DNA of 64,000 nucleotides from CAYWVO01 sp964461835 (GTDB lineage: Bacteria; Zixibacteria; MSB-5A5; WJJR01; JAJRUJ01), in NCBI GenBank assembly GCA_964461835.1, contig CAYWVO010000017.1, forward strand, positions 1 through 64,000, written 5' to 3'. The notes under the pieces are model-generated. The model saw only the letters and a program-made list of their open reading frames with translations, searched no databases and was not told the origin of the DNA. This document shows positions 26,426 to 34,801 of the stretch, one piece after another. The translations under genes and the position numbers were made by a program. Every line of letters begins with the position of its first letter. The stretch's first letter is position 1.

Positions 26426-28669
26426 TCATGCCGAGTCATTCTCGCGAACTTTGAACACAATCAGGGTTAAATCATCAAACCCCAATTCTCCCAGCGAAAA
26501 GCGGGTGGCGTCCCGGATAATTTTGGTCTTGATCGCTTCGGCCGAGAGATGTGCATTCTCTCGCAAAAGCCGGATCAACCGTTCTTCGCCGTACTCCTCT
26601 CCCTCAGGGTTGTTCAGTTCAGACAAACCATCGGTGTACAGCAAGACCAGATCACCGGCGGCCAATTGCACAGATCCACGCTCAAACGCTGCCGTCGGAA
26701 TGACCCCCAGCACCAGCCCGCCAATTGAGAGCTGTTCGACCGTTCCATTCTCTCGGACGACAATGGGATAATTGTGACCAGCGTTGACATAATTAAACTG
26801 CCGCGTCACCGGGTTCCAATCGGCGTAAAACAGGGTTGCGAATTTTTCCGGAGACGTACTCTCCGTAACAATCTGGTTGACGGTGGCCATCATGGCCGAC
26901 AGGTCCTTGCCGGTCCGCACTTCCGATTTAAAAATTGCCTGCAACTGGGAGACCAGCAGGGCCGCAGGAACGCCCTTCCCGGACACATCCGCGATGACCA
27001 GGCCAATTTGCCCGTCCGGGCGTTCGAAATAGTCAAAATAATCTCCGCCGACCTGGCGGGAGGGTTGGGCGAAGGCGGCAAACTCGTAGTCCAGCCCACA
27101 CGGATCCGACTGGGGCAACAATTGCATCTGGATCTGGCGCGCGACGTTTAGTTCCTCTTCGATCTTTTGCTTTTCAATCGCCTCGCGATACAGCCGGGCC
27201 GAGGTCAACCCGGCGGCCAGTTGATTGGCCAGCACGCTGAGCAAATTGAGGTCTTCGTAGCTATAGCGAAATCCCGGCACCTTCTCACTGAGAAATAACA
27301 AACCGGATAACTGATCCTGCTCGCGAATCGGTATGATCACCCGGCAACCCCAGTCTTTGAGAGCCGGTATGATGGGGCCGGGAGAATCTTCCTCCGCCAG
27401 TTCATCGAGAAAAACCGGTTTGTCCCGCTCGGACAGCAGGCGATATATATGGTCATCCGGCGGCAATTCCCGCGGGCGGTCATCTATGGAGTCCCATTCC
27501 AATGCCAGGGAACTGTCCCGATCGTGAAAGGCGAAAAATGCCCGTTCAACATACATTGGCCCGGTGACCACCTCCATCATCCGCCGTTTTAATATCTCCG
27601 GATCGAATACCGTAGAGATTTCCACCGAATAGCGTTCGATGATTGTCCGGTAATCGGCCTTATCACGCAGGAAAAACCGGGTGACGACGTCGTCGATTTG
27701 TTCTTTCACCGGCTGAAAGAAGATGAGAATCAGGACAATGAACGCAATATCCACCAGGGGGCTATCCAGTTCGAGTGTGTCTTTAATCAAGCCAGACACC
27801 TGGATGATTACCAGCAAGTAGACCGCCACCAGCAAGGCGGAAGATATTGAGAACACCAGCGATTGCCGTACGATGAGACGGACATCGAGAAATTGATGAC
27901 GAATAATTGACCAGGCGATCGAGCCGGCGCCAAAAATCAGAGCGGCAATCGTCATCCCATACCGTATCCCCTCCGGTGGTTCCCAGACGCTTAACGGTGG
28001 CAAAATGAATGCTACCGCGTACAGGCCAACGGCACCGGGGATCCCCCACAACAAAATGCGCACTTGCCGCCGCAGGCGCGGATTGCGCAGTTGCCGATAC
28101 CCCGTCATCAACAGCCAGAAAGCAATCACAATATAGGCCAGATTGACGATTGAGAAAAACTTGAGGTGGAACTCAAACAGCACTGAGAAAAACAACGACG
28201 CCAGGCGCAGCGTGTATCCCAGAGGCGAAAGTATTACTTTCGCGAGCCCGGTCATTTTGTCCGGGTCCAAGAATTCCAACTCCGGACGCGCCAGGATTGA
28301 GACCCAGATGATATGGAAGATATGCGGGATAAAAATCGCGTATTTCAGACGCCGCCACCGCAGATACCAGGCATGCAGAACGGGGAAGACCGACGCGAAA
28401 AAGATCAACTGCGGAAAAAAAAGCTCCCAGAAGTAGAACAAATTGTAGTACAACGGACTGCTGGAGAGGTAACGTGCATCGGTGCTGGGACTGATCGCAG
28501 TCCCCACCGCCCCAAAAACCGGTCCGAGACCGGCGAAAAAAAGCATCAGGCCGGTGATGCGGTTCACCCGCGCCCGCGGGTTTTCACGAAAAATGATCGT
28601 TCCCAGCAAAAAGAGGATGGCGCCGAGAAAGACGTAGAGAATTGCTATAATGGTTGAGAAGCTCACCAC
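26426..28669 (-). CDS. Membrane RsbU-like PP2C phosphatase with 7TM and GAF regions
   Basis: 747 aa. About seven to eight membrane helices (residues 1-310, starting IIAILYVFLGAILFLLGTII) resemble the histidine-kinase N-terminal 7TM module. A GAF domain (about 340-490) precedes a SpoIIE/RsbU phosphatase domain with the metal-binding Asp residues in GGDYFDYF, IADVSGKGVPAALLVSQ, LLYTDGLSE and FDDLTLIVF. The family dephosphorylates an anti-anti-sigma (STAS) protein. It follows the RsbW-like kinase gene by 31 bp. The membrane/GAF regions should sense the signal. Confidence 0.93.
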   Translation of the reverse strand: MVSFSTIIAILYVFLGAILFLLGTIIFRENPRARVNRITGLMLFFAGLGPVFGAVGTAISPSTDARYLSSSPLYYNLFYFWELFFPQLIFFASVFPVLHAWYLRWRRLKYAIFIPHIFHIIWVSILARPELEFLDPDKMTGLAKVILSPLGYTLRLASLFFSVLFEFHLKFFSIVNLAYIVIAFWLLMTGYRQLRNPRLRRQVRILLWGIPGAVGLYAVAFILPPLSVWEPPEGIRYGMTIAALIFGAGSIAWSIIRHQFLDVRLIVRQSLVFSISSALLVAVYLLVIIQVSGLIKDTLELDSPLVDIAFIVLILIFFQPVKEQIDDVVTRFFLRDKADYRTIIERYSVEISTVFDPEILKRRMMEVVTGPMYVERAFFAFHDRDSSLALEWDSIDDRPRELPPDDHIYRLLSERDKPVFLDELAEEDSPGPIIPALKDWGCRVIIPIREQDQLSGLLFLSEKVPGFRYSYEDLNLLSVLANQLAAGLTSARLYREAIEKQKIEEELNVARQIQMQLLPQSDPCGLDYEFAAFAQPSRQVGGDYFDYFERPDGQIGLVIADVSGKGVPAALLVSQLQAIFKSEVRTGKDLSAMMATVNQIVTESTSPEKFATLFYADWNPVTRQFNYVNAGHNYPIVVRENGTVEQLSIGGLVLGVIPTAAFERGSVQLAAGDLVLLYTDGLSELNNPEGEEYGEERLIRLLRENAHLSAEAIKTKIIRDATRFSLGELGFDDLTLIVFKVRENDSA

Positions 28670-28700
28670 ATACTCCCCGGATCAACCACCCGCGAACGGG

Positions 28701-29141
28701 TTACGATGCGGAGGGATTGAGCGCCTTGGTGATGCGCACTGTCGTGCCCCGGCCGGGGACCGAATCGATTGCGACAGTATCCATCAAGTGCCGGACAATA
28801 AAAATCCCCCGGCCCACCTCCTTGAGGAGGTTTTCTTTGGCCAGCGGATCATCGACGGTGTCCGGGTTGAACCCCCCACCTTCATCAGCAATGGATATGG
28901 CGATTTCCTTCTCGCTGATCGTCATCTCCATGGTGACTGATTTCTCCGGATCGGCGGCATTGCCATGATCGATGGCGTTATTCACTATTTCCGTCACCGC
29001 AATGGCGATATCTGCCACGGTATCCTTGTCAATCCCGGCCGCATAAAGGGTAGATTCCAGATACTGGTCGACCTCCGCGATTTTATCCGGGATACTGGGA
29101 ATCTTCAAGCGGTATGTCTTCGGGGAGCTTGCGGGACTCAT
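28701..29141 (-). CDS. RsbW/SpoIIAB-like anti-sigma factor kinase
   Basis: 146 aa single GHKL domain: N-box EIVNNAIDHGN, G1 ADEGGGFNPD, G2 GRGIFIVRHLMD, and a terminal GRGTTVRI strand. Proteins of this type bind a sigma factor or another target and phosphorylate the STAS partner on Ser/Thr. The RsbV-like gene lies 73 bp upstream and the RsbU-like gene 31 bp downstream, giving the kinase, its substrate and its phosphatase in one operon. No ribosome binding site is obvious. Confidence 0.92.
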   Translation of the reverse strand: MSPASSPKTYRLKIPSIPDKIAEVDQYLESTLYAAGIDKDTVADIAIAVTEIVNNAIDHGNAADPEKSVTMEMTISEKEIAISIADEGGGFNPDTVDDPLAKENLLKEVGRGIFIVRHLMDTVAIDSVPGRGTTVRITKALNPSAS

Positions 29142-29214
29142 AAACGTTGGGGGTTAGTGGCGTCTTTTCATCTGAGCCGGTACCAGGTACGCAGCCGGCG
29201 TTGCCTCATCCTCA

Positions 29215-29553
29215 TTACGAAAAACTCTTGATCGCCTCATCAACCGAATCGTGCGCCTCAAACACCGTCACCAGCTTCGTAATCGTCAATAAGGATTGGA
29301 TTTTGTCCGTGACGTTGGCCAACTTCAGTTCCCCGTTGTTGTTGCGCAGGGTGGTCAAGCCGGAAATGAGGATCCCCAAGCCGGTTGAGTTCATCCAGTC
29401 AACTCCCGCCAGATCAATCACGACTTTCAGTTTACCCTGTTTGATAAAATCGTGTAACTGGTCATGTAACAGCGTTGCATCCGGACCACCCATAATTTTG
29501 CCTTTGGGTTCGAGGATGGCAACGCCGTCTTCTTCACGGTGCGATAACTTCAT
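29215..29553 (-). CDS. RsbV/SpoIIAA-like STAS anti-anti-sigma factor
   Basis: 112 aa from the ATG at 29553 (GGGGG 6 bp upstream; an ATG two codons upstream abuts that site). The STAS fold is shown by VAILEPKGKIMGGPDA and the phosphorylation loop VDWMNSTGLGIL with the expected Ser. First gene of the operon. In its unphosphorylated state it should bind the RsbW-like protein and release that protein's target. Confidence 0.92.
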   Translation of the reverse strand: MKLSHREEDGVAILEPKGKIMGGPDATLLHDQLHDFIKQGKLKVVIDLAGVDWMNSTGLGILISGLTTLRNNNGELKLANVTDKIQSLLTITKLVTVFEAHDSVDEAIKSFS

Positions 29554-29629
29554 GTACATCCCCCAGTTCGGCTGAACAATTCACCGATTTTCTCTCTTAA
29601 ATGAGGTCTTTAGACGACCTCGATGCGGC

Positions 29630-29658
29630 AATATACCCCGCGGCCCAGAGAGGTACAA
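29630..29658 (-). promoter_or_regulatory. Sigma70-like promoter of the rsbV-rsbW-rsbU operon
   Basis: On the minus strand TTGTAC (29653-29658), 17 bp spacer, TATATT (29630-29635). The start would be near 29623, giving a leader of about 70 nt before the rsbV-like ATG. It matches the housekeeping consensus, so the operon need not depend on a stress sigma factor. Confidence 0.55.
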
Positions 29659-30109
29659 CCACAAACTTAGCCAAACTCTGGAGTCAAAGGCTTCCTTCTA
29701 CCTGGGCAATTCGTCTCGGCACAATGGACCTCCGCTACCCCATACGTTGCGGTACGTCATTGGATTCATGGTTCTTTTATCCGCCAAAGGGGACGGTAAC
29801 TACTCCGGGTTCTATCTCGGAGTTCCCTTAGGTCTGCGTCCCCATCCCTCGTAGCACCCGCCAGGACAGCCCGATTACCTACCCCAAAATTTTCGCTGTC
29901 CACCACCGCAAATATGACGGCGTTTAAGGTCGTAAACGCGAATGTATGAACAATCTAGGAGCACATACCCGAAGAATTGTCAGATGCCTTGGAAGCCTAA
30001 TTGGTTGCGATACAGGAAAATATCGATGTTTGCACGCTGTGCTTTTTGTCAGAGTATGTGAAACTTGTCTCTTTCTCCTTGACGATGTACCTGATAGAAC
30101 TTTTTTTCA

Positions 30110-30127
30110 TCGTGAAAGAATTCACAG
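30110..30127. promoter_or_regulatory. Rex operator upstream of rex
   Basis: TCGTGAAAGAATTCACAG is a near-perfect match to the Rex consensus TTGTGAA-N4-TTCACAA. It ends 9 bp before the rex start codon, so it overlaps the translation-start region. Rex family proteins bind when NADH is low, so this predicts autoregulation by the NADH/NAD ratio. Confidence 0.8.
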
Positions 30128-30136
30128 GAACGTGCT

Positions 30137-30823
30137 ATGAGCAAAACAAAAGTAAAATTCGCCACCGACGCAAATGCCCGACGTATCTCCGAGTCTACGA
30201 TCCGACGGCTGTCCGTGTACTACCGGCAGCTTTCCTTGTTAGAGAGCGAAGGATACCATACGGTCTCGTCCAAAGAACTGGCACGGCGTGAGAAACTGAC
30301 TCCGGCGCAGGTGCGTAAAGACCTCTCGTTCTTTGGCAGCTTCGGCACCCGGGGTTTGGGATATCCCACTAAAGAGCTCAAGGAACGCATCGCCAGTATC
30401 CTGGGCATCGATCAAACTTGGCATATTGCCCTGGTCGGCGCAGGCAACATCGGCTCCGCCCTGGCAGCATACAAAGAATTCGCTAAACAAGGATTTGAAA
30501 TCAACTCCATTTTCGACAACGACCAACGCAAAATCGGCTCCAATCACCGGGGAATCACAATCGAAGACGTTGCCGACCTGCCCAAAGCCCTTCAGGAACA
30601 TCACATCGAAATCGTGGTGATCGCCGTGCCGGCCGCCCAGGCCCAACGGATTGCGGACATGGTGGTGGAGGCGGGCGTCAAGGCGATTTTGAACTTTGCG
30701 CCGATTAATCTAAAAGTACCGCCGGACGTCGTGCTGCGGACCGTCAACATGTCGATGGAAATGGAGTACTTGTCGTTTTATCTCTGTAATCGACAGGCGT
30801 TTGATGTTCCGGGCAAAGGCTAG
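30137..30823 (+). CDS. rex: Redox-sensing transcriptional repressor Rex
   Basis: 228 aa. The N-terminal winged helix contains SSKELARREKLTPAQVRKDL and FGSFGTRGLGY, the recognition-helix motif of Rex. The C-terminal Rossmann domain has the NAD(H) motif VGAGNIGSALAAY and the conserved AxNxAP segment NFAPINLKVP. Rex represses fermentation and respiration genes when NAD+ dominates. A Rex box lies immediately upstream. The neighbours are not obvious Rex targets. Confidence 0.97.
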   Translation: MSKTKVKFATDANARRISESTIRRLSVYYRQLSLLESEGYHTVSSKELARREKLTPAQVRKDLSFFGSFGTRGLGYPTKELKERIASILGIDQTWHIALVGAGNIGSALAAYKEFAKQGFEINSIFDNDQRKIGSNHRGITIEDVADLPKALQEHHIEIVVIAVPAAQAQRIADMVVEAGVKAILNFAPINLKVPPDVVLRTVNMSMEMEYLSFYLCNRQAFDVPGKG

Positions 30824-30842
30824 CCTAGCCCCGGATTCTTAC

Positions 30843-30870
30843 TTGACATACTGTTCCGGAAGTGTATCAT
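30843..30870 (+). promoter_or_regulatory. Strong sigma70-like promoter with almost no leader
   Basis: TTGACA (30843-30848), 16 bp spacer, TATCAT (30865-30870). The predicted start (about 30876-30878) coincides with the ATG at 30878, so the mRNA may be leaderless, or translation may begin at the ATG at 30896. Confidence 0.6.
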
Positions 30871-30877
30871 CACCCGC

Positions 30878-31348
30878 ATGAGTACCTTAAGCGGCATGAA
30901 GTATAGAGTTAGCTGCATGTTGTCGGGATATCACGCCGCGATCCTGATTACGGGTCTTGCGTTGTTGGGACTTCTCTTGTCTGCCGGTCAATCGCTTGGT
31001 CGTCCGTCGGCACTCGAGTGCCGAGTATACGGGGAAATCACCTACTTCGGCAACCCGGCGTCGGTGGGAACGAAACTGGAAGCTAAAGTGGGTGAATTCG
31101 TTCTGGCCGATACAACGGTGACCACTGCCGGGCACTATGCGCTGGTAATCCCTGCCGACAATCCGCGGACCGCTGCCCGGGATGGGTGGCGCGACAACGA
31201 CAAAATCACCATCTGGGTACAGGGCTACGAGGCCCGGCCGATTTTCCTGGCCGGCGAGGGAAGTACCGAAATAGCCCTGACTGTATCGTCGATTACGCTG
31301 GACGTTAAACGCAGTACCTGGGGCAAAATTAAAGCTCTATTCCGGTAA
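30878..31348 (+). CDS. Small secreted beta-sandwich-like protein of unknown function
   Basis: 156 aa from the ATG at 30878; an in-frame ATG at 30896 (MKYRVSCML) gives a more typical signal peptide. A hydrophobic segment (AAILITGLALLGLLLSAG) is followed by about 100 residues of predicted beta structure (YGEITYFGNPASVGTKLEA, GHYALVIPADN) reminiscent of Ig-like or carboxypeptidase-regulatory domains. No family assigned. It is driven by the strong promoter overlapping its start and follows rex by 54 bp on the same strand. Confidence 0.7.
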   Translation: MSTLSGMKYRVSCMLSGYHAAILITGLALLGLLLSAGQSLGRPSALECRVYGEITYFGNPASVGTKLEAKVGEFVLADTTVTTAGHYALVIPADNPRTAARDGWRDNDKITIWVQGYEARPIFLAGEGSTEIALTVSSITLDVKRSTWGKIKALFR

Positions 31349-31393
31349 GCTCACGTAACCACGAACACCCGCTCCCGTAGAAGATGCAATTGC

Positions 31394-31771
31394 CTATGAT
31401 TTGTTTTCCCTCAGCCACGCCAACGCTTCGTCAAACTCCGCAAAAAAACGGAAATTAAACCAAGCCCGATTGAGCGCTACGGTCTCGGCGAATCGATGAT
31501 CCTCGGCCTGTCGGGCAAAGACCAAGGCAACCCGGTCGTCCGCCTGATCAAATCCCAACGACCCCAAATTGCTCATCAGCGAGAAAATCCCGATATCACT
31601 CTCGGTGACTACCGCTTCCCGGTTGTCGAAGAGGAACAAACGTGTGCCCCGTGTTCGACCACAGGCGAGTGCGTCTCTGCTGGCGGCACGCGCAAGATCG
31701 GCGGTCAATTCACCCGTGCAGGTAGTGCGAACAATGCCGTCCGCCTCATCAAATGCTACTTTGTACGGCAT
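31394..31771 (-). CDS. SpoIIAA/STAS-like cytosolic protein
   Basis: 125 aa resembling the SpoIIAA-like family: VAFDEADGIVRTTCTGELT as first strands, then RGTRLFLFDNREAVV and a C-terminal ALAWLREN helix. The family has a STAS-like fold and no settled biochemical role. It lies 2 kb from the rsbVWU operon, so a link to partner switching is possible but unsupported. It stands alone between convergent rightward and leftward genes. Confidence 0.65.
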   Translation of the reverse strand: MPYKVAFDEADGIVRTTCTGELTADLARAASRDALACGRTRGTRLFLFDNREAVVTESDIGIFSLMSNLGSLGFDQADDRVALVFARQAEDHRFAETVALNRAWFNFRFFAEFDEALAWLRENKS

Positions 31772-31973
31772 GCGTTTCCCAACAAAAGCTTCGTTGGGCT
31801 CTCTCCCGGCGAATCAAGTACTATCACCCCGATGGAGAACAATATTGCAGAACGGAAGAACAACCAATGACGCACCAAACACAAGTTTTTTCTTATCATT
31901 TCTTGATTAGGGTACCGAAAAAAAGCCTCAGTATAGCCTTGCTTGCCTGCTCTGGCCGAAGCAGTAGATGGGT

Positions 31974-32456
31974 CTATTTCGTAAATAGTTGCAAGAGGCC
32001 CACGCCGGTCATGGTGGCGGTCAGGACGATCACCCCGGCGACGAAGACTCCCAGCACCAGGTATGGGATACTCCGCTTCCGGTCGAGACGCAGCAGCCAA
32101 GCAGCAACCGTGCCCGTGTACGCGCCGGTGATCGGCAGCGGTATCGCCACAAACATCATCACGCCCCAATAGCCCCAGCGGTGAATATTGCGCTCGGCCC
32201 TTTTGCGGACACGCTCCTGGTAGCTGTCGAAAAGCGTCCGGTACAGGGGTATCGTGTAGAAGAGTTTGTGTGCCGTCTCCAAAAAGATAAAAACCAGCGG
32301 AATCACCAACAGGTTGCTCAAGACACAAAGCCCGTAGGCCGCCAGCGGGTTGATCCCGCTGGCTACGGCATAGGGGATTCCGCCGCGCAATTCGGCAATC
32401 GGCAGCAACGACAAGACAAATGCGTGCACGGCGGGATGTTCCAGAAAGTGCGTCAT
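31974..32456 (-). CDS. COG2426-type small membrane protein (Sm_multidrug_ex family)
   Basis: 160 aa with about four to five membrane helices and the family signature LLPIAELRGGIPYAVASGINP near the N terminus (split here as LPIAELRGGIPYA), plus PLPITGAYTGTVAAWLL. Family members are annotated as putative small multidrug export proteins on weak evidence; true substrates are unknown. It is transcribed separately, as a terminator lies 32 bp upstream of its start. Confidence 0.85.
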   Translation of the reverse strand: MTHFLEHPAVHAFVLSLLPIAELRGGIPYAVASGINPLAAYGLCVLSNLLVIPLVFIFLETAHKLFYTIPLYRTLFDSYQERVRKRAERNIHRWGYWGVMMFVAIPLPITGAYTGTVAAWLLRLDRKRSIPYLVLGVFVAGVIVLTATMTGVGLLQLFTK

Positions 32457-32488
32457 AAGGCGGTTGGATAACGGCCGGAGTCCTGACG

Positions 32489-32520
32489 AAAAAACCCCTC
32501 AACATCCGGTCGAGGGGTTT
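32489..32520 (-). terminator. Intrinsic terminator after tRNA-Gln
   Basis: On the minus strand a 9-bp stem AAACCCCTC / GAGGGGTTT with an 11-nt loop runs into TTTTTT. It ends the tRNA-Gln transcript 8 bp beyond the CCA and isolates the downstream membrane protein gene. Confidence 0.9.
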
Positions 32521-32526
32521 AGTCCT

Positions 32527-32601
<75 letters not shown>

Positions 32602-32679
32602 GCATTCCCAGGGGCTGGCCCGTGCCGGAAGATATAGATAATCGCCGAAAATGCAAGACTCACCCGGTCCGGTCTGGCA

Positions 32680-33177
32680 CTAATTTTTCTTCCTACTCTT
32701 TACCTTCGATTTCTTAGCGGTTTTCTTAGCGGCCGGCTTTTTGGCGGTCTTCCTCTTGGTCGTCTTCTTTGCCGTCGCCTTCTTTTTCGTTGTCTTCTTT
32801 TTGGTGGTCTTCTTTTTTGCCGTTTTCTTGGCCGCTGTCTTCTTCACTGTCGTCGTCTTTTTTGCGGGTACCTTTTTTGCCGGTTTCTTCTTCGTGGCCG
32901 TCTTTGCTTTGGTTGTTGCCGCCTGCTTGGGCTCTGGTTCCGGCTTTGGCCGTTTTTCCGGTTCCGGTTGAGATTCCGGTTCCGATCCGGTGGCAGCCGG
33001 TGTAACCCGCTCCTGCTCCTGTTGCAGTGCCGCTAATTCTTTACGCTTCTTCTTTAATTTCTTCTGGAGTTTTTGCATTCGGGATCGATCAAACAACCCC
33101 CCGAACGGATGCGCAGCAAGCTGCTCCTCCAAGAGTGAGATCTCCCGTTTCACTTTTTCAATTGCCGTGGGAACCAT
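32680..33177 (-). CDS. Histone-H1-like Lys/Ala/Thr-rich protein
   Basis: 165 aa from the ATG at 33177 (GGGAGGG about 7 bp upstream; the longer TTG start overlaps that site). The N-terminal 60 residues are a charged coiled coil (EKVKREISLLEEQ, KLQKKLKKKRKELAAL). A Pro/Glu linker leads to a C-terminal tail of about 85 residues made of KKT, AKK and TKK units, as in bacterial H1-like proteins. It is likely a non-specific DNA- or RNA-binding, nucleoid-associated protein. The Lys codons alternate AAG/AAA, so this is not a simple slippage tract. Confidence 0.8.
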   Translation of the reverse strand: MVPTAIEKVKREISLLEEQLAAHPFGGLFDRSRMQKLQKKLKKKRKELAALQQEQERVTPAATGSEPESQPEPEKRPKPEPEPKQAATTKAKTATKKKPAKKVPAKKTTTVKKTAAKKTAKKKTTKKKTTKKKATAKKTTKRKTAKKPAAKKTAKKSKVKSRKKN

Positions 33178-33251
33178 CGGTTGTCCCTCCCCCAATCTCG
33201 CACCATCCAGCGGTGCATATTCCCTAATGTCGGCGAGCCGGATACTAAGAT

Positions 33252-33293
33252 CAAATAAAAATCTCGGCCCGGCAAAAATGCCGGCCCGAGATT
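33252..33293 (-). terminator. Intrinsic terminator of the ABC-efflux/GWxTD gene run
   Basis: A 15-bp stem with one C-C mismatch (AATCTCGGCCCGGCA / TGCCGGCCCGAGATT) and an AAAA loop. On the minus strand it is followed by TTTTTATTT. It lies 24 bp beyond the stop of the last GWxTD gene. Confidence 0.88.
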
Positions 33294-33316
33294 ACATAAA
33301 TTGTGTCTACCGCCGA

Positions 33317-34753
33317 TCACCGAATCAGGCGGTTTTCCCTGATGATTCGATCCCATTCGGGATCGTATTTCTCACCCCGGGCGGAGGAATGGACCAATGT
33401 ATACGTGCCAAATCCGTCCTCATCCTCAAATAAGAAGAATATTTCTCCCTGGTCGGGCATTTGATAATAAAACCACTGCTGGATCGGCTTGCGCTCCAGA
33501 GAGGACGGGTACCGCTCGATTTCGTCCGGCTCACCGTATCGAATATAAATTCGTCCCCGATCGGTCTTCCAGCCGTCAGTCTTATCTCCCAGTTTCGTGG
33601 AGAATTTTTCATTGGCGTAGTTGATCCGCTGGAAATGTCGGTCCTTAAATTCGTTGTATGGTGTTTGCGGCGTTGGATCGCGCCGTTTCCAGAACTTGCG
33701 GAGGAAATTCCATTTGCCGCACCCACTCAACTCATCGTAGGTCTCCAGCTCCTCGCGTCGTGCGATGTAAAGGATAACCTCCCGCATCCGGGAAGCCTCC
33801 TCCGGCGTGAGTTCCTCACAATCATCACCCATCAAGCGCACCCGGAATGGTTTCCGGGCCACTGCTCGTGCCTGGGCAACCGAATCAATCACCGCGAGTT
33901 CGAGGAGATAATCACCCTCGGGCAAGTCCTTAATATCCAGGTGGGTCGCTAACACTGAGGATGTTCCCGGTTTCGGGTAGGCGGAGCGGCCAAAATCTTT
34001 GACCAGAGTCTCCTCATCGGTCAAAAATCGAAATTCGATATCGTAAAAATTTTCCCCACCAGGTTTAAAGGCCAGATTATAGATTTCTCCATAAAAGTAA
34101 AGTTTTGGACGATTGCGCGGTGAGAGGATTCCTCGCGGATCGGGATAGACTTTGCGATAATTACGCACTAAAACGTCCTCGGCCACCCTCTCTGCATCGC
34201 GCTCGAGAATGTCAATATCAAACGCGAGTTTAAGATCGGAGAGCAGTAGATCGTTCGAGGACATGTCGCGCACCTCGACCGGCATCGTCAATTCGCTGTA
34301 CCGACGCCCATCCCCGGGCGAGTAAACATCCAAGGCAATCACCTTCGCCTGATACGCTCCGGGTGGCAACTCCAGTGACATCGCATAAAACACCTTGTAA
34401 TCGGGACGGCTCGCCTGGCTGGTATCATTGACACTACAGCCGAAATAACGCGCAATTGTATCGCTGACCGCCACCCCGTTGGGATTGAGCAGTTGAATCC
34501 ACAGCCCAATTTCGGCCATCCAAGTCCCATCCGGTTCCGGCAGGAACGTAAATTGATGCCGCCGTAACATGAGGGAAAACTCCACCTCAGTCAGTGCCGG
34601 TTCATCGGCAATGCGAAAGCAAGCGTAATCGGCCGATACCGTTAGCTCGCCCGCCTCCGTCTCCACCGCAGAGAGCGGCCGTGGTAAGAGTGCCACGATC
34701 ATGATTGCACCGAGTACACTAAGACTAATAATCAGCTGCTTGCTATCCTTCAT
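33317..34753 (-). CDS. GWxTD-domain secreted protein (second copy)
   Basis: 478 aa from the ATG at 34753 (GGGGAGG 8 bp upstream). Signal peptide (KQLIISLSVLGAIMIVALLP), a central beta-rich region, and a C-terminal GWxTD domain with NEFKDRHFQRINYANEKF, TDGWKTDRGRIYIRYGEPDEIERYP split by position, and WFYYQMPD. GWxTD domains are common in FCB, Acidobacteria and related lineages and have no established function. It is the last gene of the leftward run and is followed by an intrinsic terminator. It is probably periplasmic and acts with the preceding copy. Confidence 0.88.
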   Translation of the reverse strand: MKDSKQLIISLSVLGAIMIVALLPRPLSAVETEAGELTVSADYACFRIADEPALTEVEFSLMLRRHQFTFLPEPDGTWMAEIGLWIQLLNPNGVAVSDTIARYFGCSVNDTSQASRPDYKVFYAMSLELPPGAYQAKVIALDVYSPGDGRRYSELTMPVEVRDMSSNDLLLSDLKLAFDIDILERDAERVAEDVLVRNYRKVYPDPRGILSPRNRPKLYFYGEIYNLAFKPGGENFYDIEFRFLTDEETLVKDFGRSAYPKPGTSSVLATHLDIKDLPEGDYLLELAVIDSVAQARAVARKPFRVRLMGDDCEELTPEEASRMREVILYIARREELETYDELSGCGKWNFLRKFWKRRDPTPQTPYNEFKDRHFQRINYANEKFSTKLGDKTDGWKTDRGRIYIRYGEPDEIERYPSSLERKPIQQWFYYQMPDQGEIFFLFEDEDGFGTYTLVHSSARGEKYDPEWDRIIRENRLIR

Positions 34754-34801
34754 CCGGAACACCTCCCCGATCCAACAGCATACAACAACACTCGGTCCTC
34801 C

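Larger units (their letters stand above)
29560..30136. other. Intergenic region between rsbV-like operon and rex
   Basis: 577 bp without a credible gene. It holds the leftward promoter at 29630-29658 and the Rex operator at 30110-30127. An inverted repeat ACTCCG/CGGAGT at 29802-29823 has no T-run. I see no matching tRNA, SRP, 6S or tmRNA signature in the rest. Confidence 0.6.

Noticed and set aside
29802..29823. Inverted repeat as a terminator between rsbV-like and rex
   Set aside because: Only 6-bp stem and no T-run on either strand.
29560..30109. Small RNA gene such as 6S, SRP or tmRNA in the gap before rex
   Set aside because: None of the diagnostic conserved segments is present on either strand.
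32739..33005. Plus-strand ORFs rich in Phe/Val/Leu opposite the H1-like gene
   Set aside because: They are the antisense reading of Lys codon repeats; no binding site or family.
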